Shown here: one piece after another, positions 1 to 64,000 of the stretch
How the letters are laid out: the number at the start of each line of letters is the position of its first letter
Numbering within the stretch: position 1 is the stretch's first letter
Assembly: GCF_021347895.1 (NCBI RefSeq)
Contig: NC_067124.1
Location: forward strand, 19,582,521-19,646,520
Source of the DNA: Acanthochromis polyacanthus
Lineage: Eukaryota > Chordata > Actinopteri > Pomacentridae
Reading direction: 5' to 3'
Length of the DNA: 64,000 nucleotides
Program-made: the position numbers and the translations under genes
The notes under the pieces: model-generated
Database searches by the model: none
What the model saw: the letters and a program-made list of their open reading frames with translations, nothing else
Told to the model about the DNA's origin: nothing

Positions 1-15001
<15,001 letters not shown>

Positions 15002-16423
15002 ATAAGGTTAGATAAAAAAGTGTGCTTCATTTCACTGAGGAGGGAAAGGAGAAAGAGTAAGTGAAAGTCAGACAAATTTAGGCAGTGCGATGCCTAAGTG
15101 AGAGACGAAGAAAGCGTCTTGAAAAGCAGGAGGTGGGGAGGAGCGCCAAAATATTACTCCGTCTACTTTACAATTCTTGCCAGTTGTCGAAGCACCAACG
15201 CAGATCTTGTAGACAAAACGAACACACCCACAAAAAACATGTCCTGTCATGTTTTAGAACAAAATGATCGTTTAGCAGCTACTTAGATCAAAGACCAGCA
15301 CTCACCCACCCACACAGCACATACACTTAACAGAGCTGCTGTTATGCAGCGGAGGCTCGGACATAAAGCAGCGCAGAAGATTCTTGAGACGAGGCCTGAA
15401 TGGGTGATTCATCTAGGCCAAGGCAGTTATTGGAGGCCCTAATCAGATAGTGGTAGACACACTACATGCTTCTATGTAGAGTCATTCCCATCAAAACGGC
15501 CACTTGTCCTTTAGGGAGGCACTCTAAATCACACTTAATAACTGCACATTGTGTTCTCCATTATGCCAGTTTGGCAGTCAATACAGGTCACTTTGTGGAT
15601 AGTAACTCTGTTGACTCTCTCTCCTAAATAGAATTACAAATCTACAACACGACTGTCTGAATTGATTTATGTCTTTCTTGAGATTCTGTTGCAGTTTTTA
15701 ACCATATAAATAATCCTATGCAGAAGTATTGCTTTTTTATTTATATAAATGTTTTATTGCTGTTATAATCCATGAGTCACAGCAGGCTTTTTTATGATTT
15801 GTATACTTTTATTATTTAATGTAATCTTAAACCGTTTACTCCTTGTTTTTAAATATGCTCAATATTTACCTCGGCTTCTTTAGCTGCAGCTGTTCTGACA
15901 TCCCTGGCCTTTCCAATTAACTTCATATCCTACTCTCAGTAACACATACTGATCAGATAGAGTAAATGTAGGATATTCGCAAGGACACAGTGTCTGGATT
16001 TTGCCTTGTGCTGACATTAAAAATACAAAGGCTGCATTTTATTGACTGTTATAGTGAAATTTGTGGCAGTGCACTGAAATGCATTAATATGAAGTACAAG
16101 AGTACTTTGGCCCTTTCTTTGCAAGTTTTTCAAAAGCAATCATAGCTCTCAAATGTCTGAAAGAGACTAATTGTTTTTATTGTATTTTGTAAGATAGGAA
16201 ACAGTTGCTCTATATTGTCAATTCCAAAATGAATAAGACAGAGAGGAGTGGCAAAAACCCCAGCTCTCAGCTATCAATACACATTTTAAACTTCACTGCA
16301 CTGATTTCCTCTTAGGTTGTCGCTGTTCCTCAGCAAGCGTTATTGCTCACTACTTCTCTGCACAGTATGCACTGTGTCAAAGTACCACTTCTCTCTGGAC
16401 AGGGGTTTTCTGGCCTGATAACC

Positions 16424-16457
<34 letters not shown>

Positions 16458-18900
16458 AGAGGCTTTTAGGCAAAGCTCGGAGACCCTTACCAAGAAAAGC
16501 AATTGCAAAAGTGCTGTGTAAAAGCCATCGAACTTGTATTTGGCCCAAAACAGTGGCTGGTGGTCCAGATATTTTTACTCCTCGCCGTCACATTTGGGGT
16601 TGACTTTGTTTTTGATTACCTGAGGACACTCTTCTGAGCGTGTTGCCATCAAAGCACTTTGAAGTACACAAAAATGTCCTTCGGAGGGTCAGTCCTTCTA
16701 TCAGGTCCAACTAAATATAGATGCCAACAATGCTGGCACTGTCCTGCCCTTGCGTGGTAACAGGGCTGGGGTTGCCAGGTCTGTAGAGAGGGATGCTGTG
16801 TGATGAATAGGATTTAGCTGATGCTCGGAGTGCAAAATCCTCCCTGTGTAGAAGAGCAGGATTTTCAACAGCAAAGTCATGCTACAGGATTAGACCATAC
16901 TCAGTTCTGTCAGCTTGAAGTACTTACTGCAATATTTTTAGTCAGATTGATGGAGAGAACCAGACCCAAGAAGAGAAAGAAAGTTATACACTCACTCTGA
17001 GATGTTGGGCTGAAGTTTGTACTTCCGTCACTATCCGCTGTTTATGCTCACCGTGCACTTTTGCAGTAGTTGGTCTGTCAGTCAGTATAAGTTTATTTTA
17101 AGCTGAAGCTTATATACACGTGATTTTTTTTTTTTTTTCCTTTGCTTGAGTTCTGACTCGAGTCAAGTTTGTGTGTGCACGTTCACATGAACACAATAGT
17201 CTCTGGCCTGCAGGGAAACATGAGCTCACACATTGATTTGCCCTCTTTGTGTCATGCTCACAGATCAAGATAGGAATGGAACTTTACAATTAAGAGTTAT
17301 TCATCGTATTGTCTGTTGTTGAGAACACCCACTTTGTGGTAGGACAGATTTTATAGGACAGCTGTGTTTGTCGATGATGTACTCCAAATCAGCTTGATTT
17401 TATTGATACTTAAAACACAACTGCATATGTAGTACAGCGGAGTTGATTGGTCATTAGCACTTTCTTGCATAAAGCTAAAAAAATTGTTGAATTGTGTCAA
17501 ATTCATGTACTTGCTGTGTATTAGCCTTCATATGCCTCTCCCCCTTTGTGACCGGTCACGTATTAGTCTACCCTGAGTGTAGACGATGCACCGGAGAGCT
17601 CATCTGTTGTTTTGGTCAGATGATTTTGCTACTTTTAGTTTATGCTGTCTGTAACTTTGAGCTGGCATTTGGTTGAGTTTTATTTTAGTGTGTCTACATC
17701 ATAATGTCTGTGTCGATGATTCACTTGTTGGTGAGGGACTTTAGAACTGCAAATATTCCCTGTGAGTAAAACAGCTTGTAGTAGTTCAGAGTAATACTAA
17801 TTTTTTTAAAAATATTCAGCTCTCAAGATATGCAGGATGCCTCTGCAGTTTTACTCATCAAAAGCTATTTTATTAGAGATTTTCCTCGCTCCAGGCTGGT
17901 TTCCATGATGTGCCATGCAAAGTGCAATACTGTTGCAAACCTGAGCTTGCTGCTTCAACGGTCAGGGCAACATTTACGGTAAAGCGATGCAGCTACACAC
18001 AAGCATCGCTTCATTTTTCTTCTCACAGTCTCTGCTTCTTCTGGTAGAAATGTGGCACTTCTGTTTATTGTTGTACAATGTTTGTGAATCACCTTAAGCT
18101 TGGACTTTACAGATAGTATACCAACCCATATACAGTAGCATTTGATTTAGGGTATTTTTAAGAATCCTTGAAGCCTGCTTTTACAACTGCCTCAGCAAGT
18201 TAAACTGACCTCAAGCACTTCTTAGAAATGTTTCCTTTTGATAGTTAGATATTCTTTGTTTATGGTCAAAATTTCAAGCAGAACCAAAGACTACACCTAG
18301 AATCTTGATGTACAGTCCTTGCTGTTTATTGTTTGCTGTTAAATGTTACCACTGTAAATGCAGGTGCTGATCAGTGTCATAGCCTATCTGCACTCCATAT
18401 GCAAATTGCACCGCATCAGTTCTGATGTAGAATATTATTAGCCTTTAAAAAAAAAAAAAAAACAAGCCATAGACTGGAAAAGTATGTATTAAATTTACTT
18501 GTTTTTTTAAATTATCTTTTATTGAAAACACCACAAGTGCAAACCTGTGAATAAAAAAGAATGTATATTAAATGTGAATCATTTAAATATGTTTACTTTC
18601 AGATTTGTTGATTCCAGTTTGTTTTGAGCGGACTGCATTTTCTTTGAGGGTTTCATACTAGAATGATGTTTGATGCGCCATGACAAGGCTTTTTCCTTTT
18701 TTGATTTATATCTAAATAAATATATTATCCCATGAATGCTGCTGTTGTGTCCAAGCTCATGAATTAACCTTTTCAAAGCCTTGATCAAACTAGAGATGAA
18801 CTGCAAGTTGCTGAAAATAGAAAATGCAGATGATATTTCATTCTGTCTGATGAGATGGTCTTGGTATGTTTAATGGATTTTTACTTCTGCGCAATTATGA
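15002..18900 (+). other. lipe 3' UTR and intergenic DNA
   Basis: Sequence after the lipe stop. Possible poly(A) signals are ATTAAA at 16016-16021 and AATAAA at 18550 and 18715; I cannot tell which, if any, is used, so the UTR end is unknown. It holds a T26 run at 16424-16449. No further gene is recognised. Confidence 0.5.
16424..16449. repeat. T26 homopolymer
   Basis: Run of 26 T between lipe and tmem145. It could be the poly(A) tail relic of a minus-strand retrocopy, but I see no coding relic beside it. Confidence 0.9.
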
Positions 18901-18912
18901 TTTAGGACTGCA

Positions 18913-19237
18913 TTTGTGGATCGGTGGTCAGCACTGTCGCCTTTTAGCTGGATGATCCCCGATTCGCATCCTGGTCTGGGATCTTTCTGTGTGGAGTTTG
19001 CATGTTCTCTGTGTGCATGGTGGGTTTTCTCCAGGCTCTCTGTCTTCCTCCCGCAGTCCAAAAACATGCTGAGGTTAATTGGTGATTCTAAAATTGTAAA
19101 TTCTAAATTATTAGGTGTGAATGTGAGTGTGCTTGTTTGTCACTCTTTGTATTCCTGTGATGGATGAGTGACCTGTCTAGCACCCTGTGACCCTAATGAG
19201 GATTAAGCAGAGTATAGATAATGGAAGGATGGACCGC
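18913..19237 (+). repeat. Fish interspersed repeat, family R1, copy 1
   Basis: Contains phrases shared with 41117-41430: 'tgtgtggagt', 'gtgaatgtgag', 'ccctaatgaggattaagca' and an end in 'ataatggaaggatgg'. This is a dispersed family I recognise from many teleost genomes but cannot name. It has no coding capacity. Confidence 0.7.
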
Positions 19238-19976
19238 ATTTGTGAAAACTAAAACCGCTCAATTGAATTTCACTGATATTTTGATTAAGCCAGGACTTTG
19301 AGAAAGGGAACTAAAAAGAGTGATATTTTGTTTAACACAAAGTGTTGGATTAAATCCAAAAACGCACAATGCAGAGAGCTTTCTTATGCATCATAATTTG
19401 TCTACAGAGGTGAAAATAAAGAAGCTCTGAAAGTGCAATTTTGAGGCACCTTTTTTCATCTTATGTTCTTCTCTCTACAATTTAGAGACAAAAATAATCT
19501 ACTAAACTGCACAACATTTCTGATGACTATTTTGTATGTGAAGATTGCACACGCCAAACATGATGAGTTCATAAAGTGCTGCTTTTGTATAGATTTATCT
19601 AAGCCCAACAGTATATTAATAAGTTCCATTTTGACCAGCTACAACACGGAAATTCTGTATTTTACACTTGGAAAGTGGACATTCTCCGTAATACGAGATA
19701 ACCTTTGACACTTAAATGACATCTTGCTGATATTTCTGTACTTTTACTTATGCTAAGTTGAATACAAAAATATACTGGTAAAAGAATAGTTTGCCTGTGG
19801 AAAAAGCCAACTGCTTTAACCTAAAAGGTCTGAGTGCTTCTTTTGCAAGATTGCACTATAACCGTTTTCAAGAAAGATCAGCTGTAATCCAGCCTGTTAC
19901 TGTAAATGTATCTTACTGATAAGTGATATAAGCTAATTTGGAACAGACGGCCGGGCATCATCTGTCTCAGTGCTAC
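19238..19976. other. Intergenic DNA
   Basis: AT-rich, no recognised gene or repeat between the R1 repeat and the tmem145 upstream hairpin. Confidence 0.6.
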
Positions 19977-20005
19977 TTCATTAGAGGTGTGTGACCTCTA
20001 ATGAA
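19977..20005. promoter_or_regulatory. Perfect 12-bp inverted repeat upstream of tmem145
   Basis: Arms TTCATTAGAGGT (19977-19988) and ACCTCTAATGAA (19994-20005) with spacer GTGTG. The core AGGTGTGTGACCT resembles an inverted pair of nuclear-receptor half-sites with one base between them (one half-site exact, TGACCT). It sits about 320 bp upstream of the tmem145 start codon. Function is inference only. Confidence 0.45.
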
Positions 20006-20029
20006 AACATGATTGCAATCAGCGATGGC

Positions 20030-20327
20030 ATTTTTAATGTGCGGACGTGTCGCATTGTCAAAGCACGAGCGGAACCGGGCGCGCGCGCGCTCTATCCACC
20101 ACCACCCCCTCCCAATCAACCACACACGCGTGCACACACACACACAAAGCAATCACCATCCGGCAGCTTCAACTACTGGAGGGGGCCACATGCACTGAGG
20201 GACCGGCGCGGGCGCGTCCGCTTCTCTCTCGCCGTCTTGCGCGCTGGTCCTCCGAGCGCGCTCCCGAACAGAGACTAGCTTCAGGGAGCTCGGCGAGCAG
20301 ACGAGCGACAGCGGGGGAGAGAGAAAG
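20030..20327 (+). promoter_or_regulatory. CpG-rich promoter and 5' UTR of tmem145
   Basis: Abrupt CpG enrichment compared with the AT-rich flanks, including a (GC) run near 20079-20090 and several CGCG blocks through 20270. It ends at the tmem145 ATG. No clear TATA box, consistent with a CpG-island promoter. The transcription start cannot be placed from sequence alone. Confidence 0.7.
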
Positions 20328-58979
<38,652 letters not shown>

Positions 58980-60400
58980 AATAGAAAGTCAGGACAGCGG
59001 GAGATGGGAGGAAGGCACGAAGGCAATGGACAGAATGACAATACAAAGTAAAGAAATAGTCTGAGTGGAATTTAAGGTGTTACTGCGTAAAGACAAAAGG
59101 GTCAGCCGAAACATAAAAGTTTGGAAGGACGTGAAGAAGTGAATCCCTAAGCGGTCCCTTTTCACCTGTGAATGGAAATGACCAGAATGGAGCAGTGAGG
59201 GGAAATGGCTGAGACACAAGTGCTGGGCTTGTTAAAGAATAAAGAAGCAATAAATATTTGATGCTGACCAGTAAAAGGCACACAGGGAGAAAGATGACAA
59301 AGTGGATGTAGCCAGAGCAATAGAATGATAGCTGTGCACAATGTGGAAATGAACAAAACTCCTGAAATACTTTTCATTCAAAAATTCATGAGGCATTGAT
59401 GGCGTGCCTGGAAAAGTTTGTAAATAGCTAAAATCGGTGAGAGCTACCACTCTATAGAGTTTTCTTTCAAAAAAAGGAAATTTATTTTCATGTTTTTTTC
59501 CACATCATTAAATTCCAGTTGGTGCTGTGACCATAGCAAACTCTCATGCCATTACATGTATTAAATTTATGTAAAAAAAAAAACAAAAAAAAAACAATGG
59601 GGGGGAAAAAGAAAAAAAGTATTTTTTTTTTTTAATGTTTGACACATTTTGATAAAGCATAGATATATTTACCCTATATGGAGTCTGTTGGGTTCATTTA
59701 TATTCTTATATGCCTTCATTGCAGCTGGTTATTCTGGATTGATATGCTGATGTGTAACTGTAAAATGTCACGTTTACTGTGGGCACTTCTAGGTACAGTA
59801 CTTGTAAAACACGCATGTTTGTATTGTATTCCCCGTTCAAAAAGCTGATATATGTACTCCACATGACCATGCAATATTTGCTTATTGTGTGTATTGAAAT
59901 CTATACTTTTGTAAATACATACAATAGGCTTCAGTATATTTTTGATTGGATCAATTCTGATGATTGTTATTCCAATCAAAACCGTCTTGCGCTGTCTGAA
60001 ACACACTATAAAGCCAATGTTATATCGGTTTTGTTCATTTTTCACCGGGGTGCAGAATATGCCTGCTCAAACATGTCATACCTGTGTATGTAGACGTTGG
60101 TGAATGTACTGATGCAATACAGCACAAGGACAGGGGTCATTTTCAAGTGACTGGATTCCTGTAGTACACCTTTGTCGACTTTGATTTGATCTTTTTTGGC
60201 GTCTATCTACAATACATCTATTATTTTAGAGCAGGGGTTGCCTTTTTTTTAATATATACAAGTAACCTAATTCTCACATTTGTCTTGTACCTTAAATATT
60301 AATACTCTATTTGTTGGTTTTTCGTACCTGAATGTTTATACAGTGCGAAAAGCCAAACAAATATTACTAGTTTTGTATCCCCTAATACTGAGCAATGCCG

Positions 60401-60428
60401 AAAAAAAAAAAAAAAAAAAAAAAAAAAA
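60401..60428. repeat. A28 homopolymer
   Basis: Run of 28 A downstream of tmem145. If transcribed it would form an internal A tract that can prime oligo-dT and mimic a poly(A) tail. Confidence 0.95.
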
Positions 60429-61150
60429 GCCTTGTGGATGAACAGTTATACATTTTGTCTGTCCTGCATGGAGCACTTTAATGTTCCTGGTCTTAGTCTG
60501 TTTATTCGTGATGATGTCACCTTATAAGACTGCTTTTAAACTTGTATTCACACCTCATCCAGTAGTATTCCAAAAGCATTACACCTGTAAATACGGCCTG
60601 ATTGTCTGGACACGTTAGGGAACGTATCATGCTTGGCCAGCGTAATTCAACACCGAATCACAGATGCTGATGAGAATAATGCAAGAGTGACATTAAAACT
60701 GAGTTTACCACCAGCTTTGTGCAGTTCACAAACTGTCAAAAGTAGTTCGAGTACACTGAGTAATTCAGTGGTTTTATCTTTCATTTATATCTGGATTTTA
60801 AATAAACTAGCTGTACTGGGCTGACGGTCCACAGATTTATCAATGGCAAATTTTGCTGTCATGGAGTACTTTAGGTGATGTTAGGACTGTGGTGTGTAAC
60901 TTGTAAGAGTGTAGTCAGAGGTGTAACGTAGTCTGTGAAACTGAATGATACTTGAACTAGAGTACTAGTTGTTCTTTCTGATTATGTGTCTGGTTTGTTT
61001 TGGCATGTCTGCCATTTCGTCTGTTGTTGCCTGTTGTTACGGTTGCCATGAACTGACTGAAGACACTGGGGGACTCGGTAGGCTGATACTGTATCGCTAC
61101 TTCACCCTTGTGTTCATTGACATTTAATTATAGGAATGACACACAGACTT

Positions 61151-61173
61151 GGGGGGGGGGGGGGGGGGGGGGG
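61151..61173. repeat. G23 homopolymer
   Basis: Run of 23 G on the plus strand. Long G runs can form quadruplex structures and cause assembly or polymerase slippage, so the length is uncertain. Confidence 0.9.
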
Positions 61174-62092
61174 AGAACTTGAAGATAAGAGATTATGTAT
61201 GCATGAGAGAAAACAGCACAGCTTTTAGGCTCCTCAGAGCGATCTGGTTAAGAGCACATCACTAAAGCACCGTTCAAATGCATTTTAATGGTGTCAAATA
61301 AGAATTCTAAACATGCTGTACATATACACTTTTTGCCAAATAATAAAAATATGGTTTTATTAGAGGCCTTGTCGGGCTGTGTGTGTTATTTGGCTCCTGT
61401 GGTAATAAGCCGGTGTTGTGATCCAGTTAGGAGAAGGGCATGTGTCCAAAGCAGTAAGTCATATTTAGAATCTGTTCTCATTACAAGAGTCCATTAAAGT
61501 AAAACACCACAGGGACAGACTGTCGCCTGGTCACAATCTGATGGAGGCTAGGCTAATTGTTTCACAGTCACTGCCAACACACCCCGGTCTGCAAATCCTA
61601 AACTGCAGAGACAAACTGTGTTAGTCAAAATTTCTAAGACAAGTTAAAATGTTCTACATTGTTTGGTAAAAAATATTTAAAAAATGTGATGTTCAGTCCC
61701 ATTAATATTGATGTTTGTATTGAATTTGATGTAAACTGCACCAATAGTTGAAATTTATTTTTGTTTTTGGCTCCTTCAGTATGTTGGTTATCTGTCCACC
61801 AGGATGACAAAATGAAAAGCACCCTGTACATTACAGCGCAGGATAATAAACCTTTTTAACGGTGGGAGGCACAGCTGTGATTAATAACATTTACAACCTG
61901 CCTAGGCCCTCATTAGAGACTTAAAAGTCAGGATTTCTTGGCCTCTGCTGCTGCAATTCTGACTATTCATAAGAGACATTTGTTCCCTTTATGTGCTGCT
62001 GTATTAGTCAAACCAGCTGCGGTCAACAGGGCAAACCTTGACAAATATCCAAGGTAATTAAGTGAATCTATTACGTATCTTCAGAAATAAGA

Positions 62093-62098
62093 TTTATT
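62093..62098 (-). terminator. Candidate mrpl17 poly(A) signal
   Basis: TTTATT on the plus strand reads AATAAA on the minus strand, 146 bp past the mrpl17 stop codon, a typical distance. Confidence 0.5.
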
Positions 62099-62243
62099 AA
62101 TACAGTCAGAGAGAAATGCTGTTATACAGAACTGCTTTTGGCTTCAGTTGACACTAAATGTACCAGTCTCTTTAAGCCACAATCTTCAGCAACTGCAAAT
62201 GACTCCTATTAGAGGCATTTATCCAACACCATGGTGGTATTCA

Positions 62244-62498
62244 TTACAGTTTTGCACCTAACTGTTGCGCCCGCTCTTCTCTGTAGCCTTTGAGCAGCTG
62301 ATTGATGAGAGTCAGTTCATTTTCTTTTTTTGCAGGATAAAGAGGGGGAAAGGGATTTCCTTTGTACTCCAACACGGCCATCTTAGCTCTATCTAGGTTC
62401 TGTCTGTTGGGGAGGCGTGCCATCCGAGTATATCCATGGGACTGGGTCTCAAACCGTGGAGCGAGAACCTTGAAGAGCTTCGGCACCAGATCCTTTTC
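62244..62498 (-). CDS. mrpl17: mrpl17 last exon
   Basis: Encodes the C-terminal 84 residues, starting [17 protein letters not shown] and ending in AQQLGAKL before TAA (62246-62244). The ATG often seen as a start near 62486 is internal. Confidence 0.94.
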   Translation of the reverse strand, partial: EKDLVPKLFKVLAPRFETQSHGYTRMARLPNRQNLDRAKMAVLEYKGNPFPPLYPAKKENELTLINQLLKGYREERAQQLGAKL

Positions 62499-62673
62499 CT
62501 GAAAAGAAGAAGCAGACTCAAACTTAGCTTCACATCAGCTGTTTTACATTCCGAGCAGCACAGCTTGTAACTTCACAAAGCTGAGAAGAGTTGCAGACAC
62601 GTACCGTGAGCCAAAAACTGGCCATTTTCATTGCCTTTTCATCATTGTCTCCCTTTTTGGCATAGTCAACCAG
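62244..62673 (-). CDS. mrpl17: Mitochondrial ribosomal protein L17, last two coding exons found
   Basis: Component of the large subunit of the mitochondrial ribosome (bacterial L17 family). Minus strand. Penultimate exon 62673-62605 (23 codons, [20 protein letters not shown] then WLT, donor GTACGT) and last exon 62498-62244 (acceptor CTTTTCAG; 84 codons and TAA). The last exon contains [36 protein letters not shown] and [12 protein letters not shown], which follow mammalian MRPL17 closely. Both joins are phase 0. The N-terminal part (the LLRNL..L..HERIE region of the family) was not found between 62674 and 64000 and probably lies outside the window. The gene converges on tmem145. Confidence 0.93.
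62605..62673 (-). CDS. mrpl17: mrpl17 penultimate exon
   Basis: Acceptor CCCCTCCAG on the minus strand and donor GTACGT. The 23 codons [20 protein letters not shown] plus WLT match the LIDYGK.GD..E.AM.MA.FWLT block of MRPL17. Confidence 0.93.
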
Positions 62674-64000
62674 CTGGAGGGGAAAAAAAAAAAACAACAA
62701 AAGTCTCAACAATTGTAAGAGGAAGAAAGAGAATTTTAAATCAGAGTATGCTGCATGTTAGGCTATTTCCATGTAAAAATAATGAGCGCAAATACCGAAA
62801 GTCATTATGAACATTTTTGGACAGAGCAAATCCAAATAGTCATATGGTGTAGCAGCTGTCAGTCTAGGTTATGGGAACCTAAAGCATCCTGGAGGAGGTC
62901 TCATGGGATCTGCTGCAGAAACATTTCAACGGCAATCATGACGCATTTGCGCCGTGCAACATTTATAGGAAGGTCCTAACTAGTCACAAATACGGCCATG
63001 CTGGTTTACACACAAACACATCACAGCAATATGCACATATATAATGCTGCATCACCTATCAGATAAACAGCAATATTTTGTTTCAATAGTTGAATGGAGA
63101 TACATAATTACATGATTTACTCATTAAAGCAATATTTTACAAGGAAAAGTATAACTAAGATTGAAAAGACACAGTAAACTCACTATTTAGCCACTCCAAT
63201 TTCTAAATTTGTGATAGTTTCATAGTTTCCACATGACCTCAACAAACACCTCTGGGCTGAAATGGAATGCTGACTATAAGAGAGTAAATCCAAAAACTTC
63301 TTAGAGCATAACAGGCTTCAAAAGCGGCTACTGCCACAGACTTGTAAAGTGATGTTCAGTCCACTACTTTTACCCACATTATTATCTTGAAGACAAAGTT
63401 TAGATTATAGAAGAATTGCAGGCCAGAAGTTGAAATTAAACTGTGAAATGTGTCACATATAAAAAGGTAGCTGTGTGCACATCTTGTTTAAATATTTAGG
63501 CCAGAAGCAGGATAATAGATTAAAGAACATTTGACCGAGTAATCAACATAGAGGCAAATGACCAACGTAGTGAGGGAAAAGACCTAATTAGACACAAAAG
63601 TAAGTACATTATACTCTCAAAAAAATATGTACATGACTTACTGTACAATACAGTTTGTGATACGGCCATGTTGTGCTGTACCCCTCTTGTTATTGTACCT
63701 CTGTTAGTTATTTCTTTGTATTTCAGAGCTGCAGGATTCATCGATTGCTTGTAAACTAATAAATTAAACACCCATTATTTTGATAATCTATTCATCAGTT
63801 TGTATGTTTTAATCAAAATTCTCTGATTCTAACAACTTAAATCTGAATATTTCTGGATTACTTTACTCCTGTATGAGAACGTCACCCTTGGCTTTGGGAC
63901 ACACTGGTCGAAACATTTTGCAAAATTTTCTGTAATTTTTTTACGGATGAAACAACTAATCAATTAATCGAAAAAATAATGGGCAGATTATTTTCCAAAT
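62674..64000 (-). other. mrpl17 upstream intron or flank
   Basis: No further mrpl17 exon is recognised. The last 70 bases (63930-64000) look like the start of the common fish hAT-type repeat ('caactaatcaattaatcg'). Confidence 0.5.

Larger units (their letters stand above)
58980..62092 (+). other. tmem145 3' UTR and convergent intergenic region
   Basis: Candidate AATAAA signals for tmem145 are at 59238, 59249, 60801, 61342 and 61845; the used one cannot be told. It contains an A28 run at 60401-60428 and a G23 run at 61151-61173. No further gene recognised. Confidence 0.5.

Noticed and set aside
20079..20090. GC dinucleotide run as a possible separate element
   Set aside because: It lies inside the CpG island and is best seen as part of the tmem145 promoter.

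Overview
The window is vertebrate genomic DNA, almost certainly from a ray-finned (teleost) fish. Genes are split into short exons with GT-AG introns. The non-coding part is full of teleost repeat classes: decayed Tc1/mariner transposons, a LINE with a reverse transcriptase fragment, small inverted-repeat elements and very long GT/CA microsatellites. There are no bacterial operons, rRNA genes or CRISPR arrays.

Three protein genes are supported. (1) Positions 1-15001, plus strand: the last eleven coding exons found of hormone-sensitive lipase (lipe), 739 residues. They carry the HFHGGGF oxyanion motif, the GDSAGG nucleophile, the catalytic Asp and His, and the regulatory serine region; the start of the gene lies upstream of the window. 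(2) Positions 20328-58979, plus strand: a complete fifteen-exon tmem145 of 551 residues, a signal peptide plus lumenal domain plus seven-membrane-segment protein of the GPR180/TMEM145 family. It has a CpG-rich promoter, a 15.9 kb first intron and a proline-rich last exon. (3) Positions 62244-62673, minus strand: the last two coding exons of mitochondrial ribosomal protein L17 (mrpl17), convergent with tmem145; its 5' exons were not found and probably lie beyond the window.

Layout: lipe exons and introns (1-15001, with a Tc1 remnant at 8245-9330 and a 156-bp GT run at 11677); lipe 3' UTR and intergenic DNA (15002-20000); tmem145 promoter and exon 1 (20030-20438); tmem145 intron 1 (to 36327), holding a telomere-like repeat, Tc1 copies, a LINE fragment, a piggyBac-type element and a 210-bp GT run; tmem145 exons 2-5 (36328-40506) with an inverted-repeat element carrying a RecQ-helicase-like fragment in intron 3; repeat-rich intron 5 (40507-48867); exons 6-15 (48868-58979); a 3' region with A28 and G23 tracts; then mrpl17.

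The three genes have no shared pathway that I can see: lipid mobilisation, a secretory-pathway/cell-surface membrane protein, and mitochondrial translation. LIPE and TMEM145 are also close neighbours in mammals, so that part looks like old synteny. The most unusual items are the 571-bp element with perfect 19-bp inverted ends and a 9-bp target duplication that carries a RecQ ATPase fragment between promoter-like motifs, the 536-bp TTAA-flanked element with its own open frame, and the altered lipase phosphorylation site, where one conserved serine is a glutamate.
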